From Pseudoalteromonas nigrifaciens (GTDB lineage: Bacteria; Pseudomonadota; Gammaproteobacteria; Enterobacterales; Alteromonadaceae): 64,000 nt of DNA. Location of the stretch: positions 2,356,001 to 2,420,000 of the forward strand of contig NZ_CP011036.1 of NCBI RefSeq assembly GCF_002221505.1. Reading direction: 5' to 3'. The position numbers and the translations under genes are program-made. Under the pieces are notes generated by a model. That model was not told the origin of the DNA. It saw nothing but the letters and a program-made list of their open reading frames with translations, and searched no databases. Of this stretch, positions 27,685 to 35,108 are shown one piece after another (positions within the stretch are counted from its first letter, which is position 1; the number at the start of each line of letters is the position of its first letter).

Positions 27685-27997
27685 TTGGATCTCCTAAAAA
27701 GGCATCGAGAGCTGTTAACAGAGTAATAATTTCATCGCTGCCTTTTTTACTCGCAAGCGTCATTTGTGCCATAGGAGCAATTGCAAAGTTGCGCGGCAAT
27801 GGCTGCTTATCAATAATTAGCTGCTCAACTTTTTCAATAAATACAAACTGTAACCATTGTTCAAATGCCATGGTGTCGTGACAAAAAGGCACGTTTGATT
27901 GTAATGCTTCTACTGCTATTGGCTCATTTTGCCAAAGCTGATGCTTTTTTAAAAGTGCCCTTAACTGCACTAAATAAGCTTGGGTTTGCTGGTACAT
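27677..27997 (-). CDS. yqcC: YqcC (DUF446) family protein
   Basis: A 106-residue helical protein of the YqcC family, of unknown function. The segments LLKKHQLWQNEPIAVEAL, PFCHDTMAFEQWLQFVFI and LPRNFAIAPMAQM are characteristic. It is the first gene of yqcC-truC-yqcA and overlaps truC by 8 nt. The same trio in E. coli lies beside csrB and syd, both of which appear here within 5.5 kb. Confidence 0.92.
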   Translation of the reverse strand: MYQQTQAYLVQLRALLKKHQLWQNEPIAVEALQSNVPFCHDTMAFEQWLQFVFIEKVEQLIIDKQPLPRNFAIAPMAQMTLASKKGSDEIITLLTALDAFLGDPNE

Positions 27998-28207
27998 AAC
28001 CGCCCTCTTAAAACTAGATGAAGTAATAATACCATTTGTATTTATTAAGAGGGAAATTATAGTAACTGAAAATACCCGCTTAATATTACCCCCGCTTGCT
28101 CAGTTATTTAGCAAAATCAAAACTCAAACTCTATAAGCGCGGTTCCCTCAACCTTTGCTATGGCGTATAATTGACGCAATTTTGTAGTAAAAACAATTGA
28201 GAAAACG

Positions 28208-29236
28208 ATGAGTAAGCAAATAGCGACATTAGGGCAGCTTTTAGATAATGCAGGTACTCAGTGGCGCGCGTTTGATATTGGTAGACACATAACTAAGCTT
28301 GATAAAAAACAATTTTTAGCCATAGAGCAAGCACAAGTCCCTTACCCATATCCGCTTGCTGGTCATGCGTGGTTAGCTATTCAGTTTTGGGATAGTAAAG
28401 CGAGTAAAGAACCTTATGTATGGTTTTTGAAATTTCCAGTAGATGAGCAAAGCAAACTGGTGAGTGCGAGTCGCGATCACTTTGCCGACATGGTAATTGA
28501 AGCACTCGGCACACAACTTACCGGTGAGCAAGCCGATGGTAAACTTGATAACAATCCTTATGTTTTTACACCAAACGCTAATAAATTAGCAGCCTTTAAT
28601 GCGCAACTTAAAGTACTATTAAAACAACCTGCATCACAGTATTACGAGCATACGCAGCTGTACTTTAGTGGTAAGCTGGGTTTTGAAAATTGGCAAAGTG
28701 TGGCATTACAAGGCATTGCCGATTTTGCACTGCGCCTCGATAATGAGACTAACTTAGCTAATTTACAAAAAGCCTGGCCTCATTTGCCCGTTGAGGTATT
28801 ACAGCCCCTTAGCGCCATGCTTGAGCATGTAGAAATACCGCCCTCATTAAGTCAATTACTAGTAGAGTTCGGCCAAGCGGCTATAAAAAATAACGACCCG
28901 TTTGCTGTTACAGTAGCGCTACGTTCGCTTTCTAAAGCGCAAGCGCAAGGCTTAACCGCCCAATTGGTCGATAGCGTATTAACTTCATCGGTTAATCAAG
29001 ATGCTGACGTACTGCTCACTATTGCTGGGCGTTGTTTTAAACAACTAGAAGACCCTGAACGCTTGCATGTATTTATGGACAACTGTGCACACCATCAACA
29101 AATTACTGAACTATTTGTGAGTGTTTTTGCTGATTTAGTTGCAATACCCACCATTCGCCCGCATTTATTAGGCTTATTACGTAAAGAAAATCGTAGCGAA
29201 ACCCTCGCGCGTGCAATTGGAAGGTTATTCTCTTAA
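28208..29236 (+). CDS. DUF3549 family protein
   Basis: A 342-residue soluble, mostly helical protein. The N-terminus (IATLGQLLDNAGTQWRAFDI and FLAIEQAQVPYPYPLAGHAW) and the middle FWDSKASKEPYVWFLKFPVD fit DUF3549, known from Vibrio, Shewanella and related marine bacteria, with no assigned function. The C-terminal half has repeated helices that resemble a HEAT-like layout (LLTIAGRCFKQLEDPERLHV). The DUF3301 gene begins at the next base after the stop codon, so the two are translationally linked. Confidence 0.85.
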   Translation: MSKQIATLGQLLDNAGTQWRAFDIGRHITKLDKKQFLAIEQAQVPYPYPLAGHAWLAIQFWDSKASKEPYVWFLKFPVDEQSKLVSASRDHFADMVIEALGTQLTGEQADGKLDNNPYVFTPNANKLAAFNAQLKVLLKQPASQYYEHTQLYFSGKLGFENWQSVALQGIADFALRLDNETNLANLQKAWPHLPVEVLQPLSAMLEHVEIPPSLSQLLVEFGQAAIKNNDPFAVTVALRSLSKAQAQGLTAQLVDSVLTSSVNQDADVLLTIAGRCFKQLEDPERLHVFMDNCAHHQQITELFVSVFADLVAIPTIRPHLLGLLRKENRSETLARAIGRLFS

Positions 29237-29536
29237 ATGGCAAGTTTATGGACGTTCATACTTATTGGTAGTGTAATTTACTTATTTTGGCTAAACCGAA
29301 AGGTAGCCGAGGCGGCGAACGTTCATGCTAAACGCCAAAGCGAACAACTGCAGGTGCAATTAATGAGCGTTGCCTGTAGTAAACGCCGCTTTGGCTTTTT
29401 AAAAAGTGGTAAACCTGGAGTGAAAAGCGAATTTATTTTTGAGTTTTCAAGTGATGGCGAAAATGCCTATCAGGGAATACTGATCATGGAAAATGAGTAT
29501 TTAAAAAGTGTGGTTATTCCACCGCATAAAATATAA
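29237..29536 (+). CDS. DUF3301 family membrane protein
   Basis: A 99-residue protein with one N-terminal transmembrane helix (SLWTFILIGSVIYLFWL, residues 3-19) and a cytoplasmic domain containing AEAANVHAKRQSEQLQVQLM and KRRFGFLKSGKPG. This matches DUF3301, a partner of DUF3549 in many gammaproteobacteria. The function is unknown. It starts directly after the DUF3549 stop codon. Confidence 0.87.
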   Translation: MASLWTFILIGSVIYLFWLNRKVAEAANVHAKRQSEQLQVQLMSVACSKRRFGFLKSGKPGVKSEFIFEFSSDGENAYQGILIMENEYLKSVVIPPHKI

Positions 29537-29598
29537 CCTTTATACTGCGCTAAAAGTTTAATTTAGGGTAAGGTTTAATTTAAAAATAAGTAAAACAC

Positions 29599-29630
29599 AA
29601 AAAACTAAGGCGTAACTAAAGTTACGCCCC
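29599..29630 (-). terminator. Intrinsic terminator of csrB
   Basis: On the minus strand the stem GGCGTAACT pairs with AGTTACGCC, followed by TTAGTTTTTT. It is a clear Rho-independent terminator for the CsrB-type RNA. Confidence 0.9.
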
Positions 29631-29962
29631 AATTGACAAACATCCTGTTAGGTATCCTTTACCTGTGTAATCCGTATTATCATCCTCTGAACGAGCAAAC
29701 AACCTTGTTCACCCTCACATTGCATCCTGCAATATCCTCTTGCCACCTTGGCTGTCCTGCGTAAACTAACGCTCCGGCTACTTCCTGTAGCGCCATCCTT
29801 GATTATCCCTTAGTAGCTCCTGCCACTTAAGCGCATCATGCACTTTCCTACTCATCCTTGCATCCGTGTTAACTTGTCCGTTTTGCTTCTTGCTAGCGTC
29901 TGCTATGTTGCCTACTTCCGTATCCTTGGCAATCACTCAATCATTGAGCTGTGTCGTCTTGA
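29599..29962 (-). ncRNA. csrB: CsrB-type regulatory RNA that sequesters CsrA
   Basis: On the minus strand this roughly 365-nt interval (the 5' end is approximate) carries 18 GGA triplets. Many sit in AGGAT, AGGATG or CGGA contexts, spaced 10-25 nt apart, the hallmark of CsrB/CsrC RNAs that titrate the translational regulator CsrA. E. coli CsrB is 369 nt. It ends in a strong intrinsic terminator (29599-29630), has no open frame, and lies between yqcC and syd as in E. coli. A UvrY/GacA-type palindrome lies 168 nt upstream of the estimated start. The promoter core is weak, as expected for a response-regulator-dependent promoter. Confidence 0.9.
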
Positions 29963-30129
29963 CAAAGTAAAGTTTAAAGCAAATGGCTAGTAGATATAGT
30001 ACCTAGCTGTTAATTATTAAATGGCATTTATATTAAAAAACACAAACTATAAAAATAACCTTACATATCAATCAAATAGGTAAGGAATAACTATTTCAAT
30101 GCAATTTAAACTGACAACTCGCACAGTGA

Positions 30130-30147
30130 TGTGAGATATATCTCACG
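30130..30147 (-). promoter_or_regulatory. UvrY/GacA/VarA-type binding palindrome upstream of csrB
   Basis: The 18-nt palindrome TGTGAGATATATCTCACG matches the GacA/UvrY box (TGTAAG-N6-CTTACA) with one transition in each arm. It lies about 168 nt upstream of the estimated csrB start, within the far-upstream range known for csrB/rsmZ activation. It suggests control by a BarA/UvrY (GacS/GacA) two-component system. Between it and csrB the DNA is AT-rich without a gene. Confidence 0.8.
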
Positions 30148-30209
30148 GTCATATGTCCGTTTTGGGATGTAAACCACCAATGCAGGCTACCTTATAACCT
30201 AAATTAAAT

Positions 30210-30851
30210 TTAGTTTTTTGACTTAAATAACAATTCGCCCGCAATCTTATTAAAAGTAAGCTGCTTAAAGCTTTCAAACCCTTCGGTTTTAAAAAATTGA
30301 GTATGCTCTTTGCGCGTTACAAACACCGCCATACCTGTAGACTCAGCATTAGATTGAATTAGGTCATTTAGGCCTCTTAATAAATAACGCCCAAACCCTT
30401 GGCCATGAAAATGCGGATCGACCGCAATAAAAGCTAAAAAATAGTAGTTGCCCTGCTGCTCTAGTGCATCTCTAATTGTTTGCTCTTTATCTATTAGTTG
30501 ATTGGTTTGTAAGTAACCAGCACTTAACATTAGCTTTAAGCGCCAATGCCAATAACGCTGCGCCTGTAATTGGCTGTTTGATTCGAACACGCAGGCAACG
30601 GCTTTGAGCTTATCGTTACGATATAAACCAATAAGCGGCTGCTTTTCTTGCCAAAAGCTGCTTAGCTCTTCGCGAATTAATGACCGAAGTTTTTTTTCGT
30701 AGGCCGATTTACTCTCTTGCTCGTAATTGAGCATAGTTTGTAAAATAGGATCGTCGTGGTACGCCTGATAAATTAAACTCGCGGCAATACTTATATCTTC
30801 TGCGGCTAAATACTGTACGCTAAATGTATCGGCTTGGGTGGTCACAGTCAT
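30210..30851 (-). CDS. GNAT-family N-acetyltransferase
   Basis: A 213-residue acyltransferase. The acetyl-CoA pyrophosphate loop is DPHFHGQGFGRYLLRGL near residues 145-160, and YYFLAFIAVDP is the preceding beta-4 strand. The C-terminal TRKEHTQFFKTEGFESFKQL fits the family. The substrate cannot be predicted from sequence. It is monocistronic, between the csrB regulatory region and the DUF2789 gene. The 278-bp gap upstream (30852-31129) shows nothing I can identify. Confidence 0.85.
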   Translation of the reverse strand: MTVTTQADTFSVQYLAAEDISIAASLIYQAYHDDPILQTMLNYEQESKSAYEKKLRSLIREELSSFWQEKQPLIGLYRNDKLKAVACVFESNSQLQAQRYWHWRLKLMLSAGYLQTNQLIDKEQTIRDALEQQGNYYFLAFIAVDPHFHGQGFGRYLLRGLNDLIQSNAESTGMAVFVTRKEHTQFFKTEGFESFKQLTFNKIAGELLFKSKN

Positions 30852-31129
30852 TATTATTCCTTTTTTGTATTAGAACAACACATCATTATTTTCGCCTTAT
30901 GATTAAACCATTAGCTTGGCGCTATAATCACTAACTTAATGCGATTGGGTTTACTCATAGCTACAACTTACACACATAATAAATTTATATTTGTTCTCTA
31001 AATAAGCGCTTTATTTACTTACTTTCTAAACTATAGCTGTAAAGTTATTAATGGTAAATTCAGCGTGAGTTTAGCTGGCTTAGGCTATAGTTTATTTATA
31101 ATCTTATTTTGACACGCTAGGAGCACAAC

Positions 31130-31366
31130 ATGGATACAACAAAGCACGATATAAATACACTGTTTGCACAACTTGGCTTACCTAGTTCTGAAGCTCAGAT
31201 TGATGCTTTTATTGCTTCCCATGCGATTGAAGATACAACGTTAATACAAGATGCACCTTTTTGGGATGAATCTCAACAGCATTTTTTAGCTGAATCACTC
31301 GCAGAGGACAGTGATTGGAGTGAAGTTATTGATGAGCTTGATGTACGCCTTCGCCAAGGCAATTAA
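31130..31366 (+). CDS. DUF2789 family small protein
   Basis: A 78-residue acidic, helical protein. INTLFAQLGLPSSEAQIDAF, APFWDESQQHFLAESLAEDS and DWSEVIDELDVRLR are typical of DUF2789, a widespread gammaproteobacterial family of unknown function. The ribosome site AGGAG (31119-31123) supports the ATG at 31130. It is probably monocistronic: a hairpin (ACGCAGCA / TGCTGCGT, 31437-31457) lies before the next gene. Confidence 0.87.
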   Translation: MDTTKHDINTLFAQLGLPSSEAQIDAFIASHAIEDTTLIQDAPFWDESQQHFLAESLAEDSDWSEVIDELDVRLRQGN

Positions 31367-31487
31367 TTTTAAGGTAATTGATTTAATTTGGGACATTTAA
31401 TGTGCCCCTCCCTATTTATTGTTACTATAGCCTCCACGCAGCAGCTTCATGCTGCGTACCTATTTATACTAAAGAGTTATAAACCTA

Positions 31488-31751
31488 ATGAATGCTGCTG
31501 TATTTGATGCAATTAAAGTCCTTCTTGATGAAGGCAAAGTACCTACTGTCGCGCTTACTAAAAGTCGTTTAATTAAGCCTGTGCCTATGCCTGTTATTAT
31601 TGCGGCGGTGAGTCAGTATAAAAACAATCCAGATTCAATTTATAACTTAATGAAAAGCCAAGTACAACCGAGTAGTAGCGATTCTAAAACTTCGCAGCTA
31701 GACAGAATTGAAGAAAAGCTCGACCGGTTACTTACCCTGCTAGAAAAATAA
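31488..31751 (+). CDS. Small helical protein with KfrA-like N-terminus and coiled-coil tail
   Basis: I do not recognise a named family with certainty. The 87 residues divide into an N-terminal helical part (FDAIKVLLDEGKVPTVALTK followed by PMPVIIAAVSQYKNN), whose pattern resembles the winged-helix N-terminus of KfrA-type DNA-binding proteins, and a C-terminal amphipathic helix (SQLDRIEEKLDRLLTLLEK) likely to form a coiled coil. It lies 16 nt upstream of the zinc-ribbon DUF2310 gene on the same strand, so the two are probably one operon and may act together on nucleic acid. That role is inference only. Confidence 0.6.
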   Translation: MNAAVFDAIKVLLDEGKVPTVALTKSRLIKPVPMPVIIAAVSQYKNNPDSIYNLMKSQVQPSSSDSKTSQLDRIEEKLDRLLTLLEK

Positions 31752-31767
31752 TAATTCGAGACTATAA

Positions 31768-32541
31768 ATGTTCGTTGTTGATTTAACCTTTGATTGCTAC
31801 CAAGACACCACTTTAGAGAAAGCCGAACAAGCTATTAATCGCTTGGTTAATGCGCTACGTTTTAATGGCCAAATAATGGGCGAAGAATTTCCTACTGTTT
31901 TAAAGGATGGTTACTTTATTACCCGTGTTATGTGCCCAAACGAAGATGCCATGCACCCGCTTAACAATAGTCCATTTGTAAAACACAGCATTGAGCAATT
32001 GCACAGCGCTGGTTTACTTGCGCCAAAAGTAAAAATTATTGGTCAAGATATTCATTCTAATGGGTCTGATTGCTGCGCCGAGCCTTCTAGCTATATTTTA
32101 TACACCACTTATGTGCATACTTGTAGCCCACTTTATTGTGGTGACGACTTTTTACCGGTACCGCTATTTCGGATCCCAGCAATTGCTAATGGTGATTATA
32201 AAACCTTAATTAAATGGCAGGAAGACTGGCAAGCCTGCGATCAAATTCAAATTAATGGCGCAACACGCTGTGAGTTTCCTGCTCTTGAAGAAATTTCGAG
32301 TATTAAAAGCGACTTATTCCGCCGCGGTAAAGACATTACTAAACGAATTAGCTTTTTAACTAAAAAACCTGTGTATTACTATATATACCGCGTAGGTGGC
32401 ACCGATAAAACTTCTGAACTAGAGCGTAAATGCCCAAGCTGTAATGGCGATTGGAGGTTACCTGAATCCTGGTTTGGATTATTTGATTTTAGGTGTGAGC
32501 CCTGTGCCTTAGTGTCTAACATATCGTGGGACTTTCAATAA
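31768..32541 (+). CDS. DUF2310 zinc-ribbon protein
   Basis: A 257-residue soluble protein of the DUF2310 family, often described as a zinc-ribbon, possibly nucleic-acid-binding protein. The N-terminal VDLTFDCYQDTTLEKAEQAI and the middle YILYTTYVHTCSPLYCGDDF are diagnostic. The C-terminal ribbon has two Cys pairs, KCPSCNGDW and CEPCAL, near residues 222-249. The function is unknown. It follows the small coiled-coil gene by 16 nt and ends at a perfect 11-bp hairpin. Confidence 0.88.
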   Translation: MFVVDLTFDCYQDTTLEKAEQAINRLVNALRFNGQIMGEEFPTVLKDGYFITRVMCPNEDAMHPLNNSPFVKHSIEQLHSAGLLAPKVKIIGQDIHSNGSDCCAEPSSYILYTTYVHTCSPLYCGDDFLPVPLFRIPAIANGDYKTLIKWQEDWQACDQIQINGATRCEFPALEEISSIKSDLFRRGKDITKRISFLTKKPVYYYIYRVGGTDKTSELERKCPSCNGDWRLPESWFGLFDFRCEPCALVSNISWDFQ

Positions 32542-32559
32542 GTTAAAGATATTATTAAT

Positions 32560-32597
32560 GTATTAGCTCGATATTAAAATTAATTCCGAGCTAATAC
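32560..32597 (+). terminator. Hairpin between DUF2310 and syd
   Basis: A perfect 11-bp inverted repeat (GTATTAGCTCG / CGAGCTAATAC) with a 16-nt spacer, between convergent genes. It probably terminates transcription from one or both sides. The U-tract is weak. Confidence 0.55.
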
Positions 32598-32638
32598 TTT
32601 ATACTAAATCGCTTTAAGGTAATTAACGCCTGTTTTAA

Positions 32639-33178
32639 TTAAACCTCAAGCGCTTGCAAAAATTCTTCTATATTGGCAGCAAGCACATGATGCGTTTTTT
32701 TGCCTACGTACTCTAAGCACACTTCACCGCTGTGCAATAACACACTTACTAACAAATCATCTTGTGCTGTTAACCCTATAAATACTGTTTCAGGTTGTTT
32801 AAGTTTACGCTTCATTAAAACGTGGCCAGTTATATTTTGTTGCAATAAATCAAAGTCATCGCTATTCCATGCCTGTAACAATTCAACTTGGTGACCATCA
32901 ATACTGGCTTGAATATTGCCACCATACATATGCCCATAAAGCGCATTTAAGCCACTTGGAAATGTAACATCCAATGCCTTAGCTAAATCATTAAGCGAGC
33001 CTGCAGGTTGCTGCAGCACAGCTTGCCACTGAATATTACCTTGTTGATCAACATTACCTATTTCACATGGGCTTGGCCATTGTTCATCGTGCACCATAAG
33101 TGGATGTTTTTGCGTGTTTTTTAAGGTTTTGTCATTAAACCTTTGGTGTAGCTGGGTTAACTGCAATACAACAGACAT
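32639..33178 (-). CDS. syd: SecY-interacting protein Syd
   Basis: Syd is a cytosolic protein that binds SecY and affects the translocon. I choose the ATG at 33178, giving 179 residues beginning MSVVLQLTQLHQRF, close to the E. coli length (181). The longer open frame up to 33235 has no family counterpart. Conserved segments are DEQWPSPCEIGNVDQQGNIQ, FPSGLNALYGHMYGGN and VSVLLHSGEVCLEYVG. It is divergent from queF by 59 bp, as in E. coli. Confidence 0.93.
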   Translation of the reverse strand: MSVVLQLTQLHQRFNDKTLKNTQKHPLMVHDEQWPSPCEIGNVDQQGNIQWQAVLQQPAGSLNDLAKALDVTFPSGLNALYGHMYGGNIQASIDGHQVELLQAWNSDDFDLLQQNITGHVLMKRKLKQPETVFIGLTAQDDLLVSVLLHSGEVCLEYVGKKTHHVLAANIEEFLQALEV

Positions 33179-33237
33179 ACTATGAAACTCATTTAAATTA
33201 GATATAATGCCGCTATTGTAACTATTTAAGGGCAAAC

Positions 33238-34083
33238 ATGACAGATTACAGCAATTCTCCCGACCTTAAAGGCAGTGTGTTAGGCCAATCAACTGAATAT
33301 ATAGATCAATATACTCCAAGCTTACTTTTTCCAATTGCACGCAAGCTAAATAGAGATGCTTTAAATATTGACGAAGCCGCTTTACCATTCAAAGGCCAAG
33401 ACATTTGGACTGGTTACGAGCTGTCGTGGTTAAACGCCAAAGGCAAGCCGCAAGTCGCTATCGCTGTATTTACTTTTGCCTGCCAAAGCAGTCATCTTGT
33501 TGAATCTAAGTCGTTTAAACTGTATTTAAATAGCTTTAACCAAACTCGATTTAACAGCCGTGATGAAGTGAAACAGCATTTAGTTAAAGATCTAACCGCC
33601 GTGGTTAACAGCTTAGTGCAGGTAACTTTATACAATGCAGATGAGTATAACTGCCTTCCTTACACCCCATTACCTGGTGAGTGTATTGATGATTTAGATA
33701 TCGAAATTGATAACTACGATATTGACGCTCATTCTCTAAAATCGCAAAGCAATAAAACAGTAACCGAAACCCTGCATAGCCACTTACTTAAGTCTAACTG
33801 CTTAATTACCTCACAACCCGATTGGGCAAGTGTAATTATTCGTTATACAGGTGAGCAAATATGCAGAGAGTCGTTACTGCGCTATTTAATTTCGTTTAGA
33901 ACCCATAATGAGTTTCATGAACAATGCGTGGAGCGTATTTATAGCGATTTAAGCACTCAGCTCAGCATTAAAAATCTTGAAGTTTATGCTCGCTATACGC
34001 GCCGTGGTGGCCTTGATATAAATCCGTATCGCTCAACTCATAATAACGACACGCCATTTGCAGTTAAAATTAACCGCCAATAA
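33238..34083 (+). CDS. queF: NADPH-dependent 7-cyano-7-deazaguanine reductase
   Basis: QueF reduces preQ0 to preQ1 in queuosine synthesis. It has 281 residues, the long (E. coli-type) bifunnel form. The NADPH-binding QueF motif is [18 protein letters not shown]. The catalytic Cys lies in [16 protein letters not shown] near residue 184, and [14 protein letters not shown] is conserved. Queuosine replaces G34 in tRNAs with GUN anticodons, including the tRNA-Asp (GUC) encoded seven times in this window. It diverges from syd and ends at a palindromic terminator. Confidence 0.97.
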
Positions 34084-34097
34084 GTGTTTATTGTAAT

Positions 34098-34123
34098 AAA
34101 AAAGGAGCCTAGGCTCCTTTTTT
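34098..34123 (+). terminator. Bidirectional terminator between queF and the cyclophilin gene
   Basis: A fully palindromic 18-nt core (AAGGAGCCTAGGCTCCTT) flanked by A-runs and T-runs, located between convergent genes. It is a typical bidirectional intrinsic terminator. Confidence 0.92.
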
Positions 34124-35018
34124 ATTCACTACGTTTGGTGGGAATAGCCACACCGCACACGTCTATATAATTAGCTGTATGTACAAACCAAGGCTCAGAG
34201 CGATTTTTTCTTGCCGCAATTAGGTTTTTAAATGCCTGTGAGTTTGTTTTCATCACTTTAAAAACACTTTTATCACTGTTATTAATGTCTTCAAGTACTT
34301 GAATATCTGTTATTGGGTTAAATTCTTTATCATTGCGAGCGGTACGCTCTAAGCGGTTAACATGCTCTATACCCTCAAGTACGCGTCCAAATACAGTGGT
34401 GTTTTTATCTAAATAACGTGGCGCTTGCCCTATAGTGATAAAGAATTCGGTGCTTGCACTATTTATATCGTTATCTCGCGCCATTGCAAATATGCCGCTG
34501 CAATGCACTTGCCAAGTTTGGGTTTGTAGTGCGTTTTGAGCAACCGCAAAACCATTTAAAAAACCAGTTATAGGTGCATAACCATCACCTTCAAGGGCTG
34601 TAATTGCCGACGGCTGTTTAGTGGTTAAATAAAACTCGGCCAAAAGTGATTTATTTGCAGTCTTAATAATCTTTTTAGCACTGCTAGCACCACCTTGAGC
34701 TACAAATCCCTCAACAAAGCGATAAACACTCGTTCCTTGATAAAAGCCTTCTCGCGCAAGCTTTTTAATATTTTTTACATGCTTTGGAGCAAGCTGCGGA
34801 TTAAGCTCAATATAAGTGGCGCCTGTGGGTAAGGTTATTTTTAAAATATTTTGTGGGTTAACCACTCGCCACTCGTCCTCGGCGGCTTTAGTAATAACGT
34901 CACTGGCAGTGTGCTTTATTTTAGGCTCACCTTGTTGCGTGGTAATGCTTTGTTTATATTGTCCAGCACAGCCGTTTAATAACATCGCAGCGGCCACTGT
35001 TAACAGGTACTTTTTCAT
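34122..35018 (-). CDS. Cyclophilin-type peptidyl-prolyl isomerase, lipoprotein
   Basis: A 298-residue PPIase with a lipoprotein signal (MKKYLLTVAAAMLLNGC, lipobox LLNGC), so it is probably anchored in the envelope. The cyclophilin core shows YRFVEGFVAQGGAS, the active-site segment IFAMARDNDINSASTEFFIT, and NTTVFGRVLEGIEHVNRL. It is longer than the minimal cyclophilin (about 170 residues) because of N- and C-terminal extensions. It probably assists folding of exported proteins. Its neighbours tamB and tamA act in outer-membrane assembly, but the 90-bp gap and shared strand do not prove co-transcription. Confidence 0.9.
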   Translation of the reverse strand: MKKYLLTVAAAMLLNGCAGQYKQSITTQQGEPKIKHTASDVITKAAEDEWRVVNPQNILKITLPTGATYIELNPQLAPKHVKNIKKLAREGFYQGTSVYRFVEGFVAQGGASSAKKIIKTANKSLLAEFYLTTKQPSAITALEGDGYAPITGFLNGFAVAQNALQTQTWQVHCSGIFAMARDNDINSASTEFFITIGQAPRYLDKNTTVFGRVLEGIEHVNRLERTARNDKEFNPITDIQVLEDINNSDKSVFKVMKTNSQAFKNLIAARKNRSEPWFVHTANYIDVCGVAIPTKRSE

Positions 35019-35108
35019 AAATTAGCGCCTTATTATTATAGTTTTACATTAGGGTCTTATCCTTAAGCTTGGTTATTACTTACTAACATCTGCTTTAACC
35101 TGTAATTA

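Noticed and set aside
33179..33235. Longer syd frame starting at 33235
   Set aside because: The additional 19 residues are not found in Syd proteins, and the ATG at 33178 gives the expected N-terminus and length.
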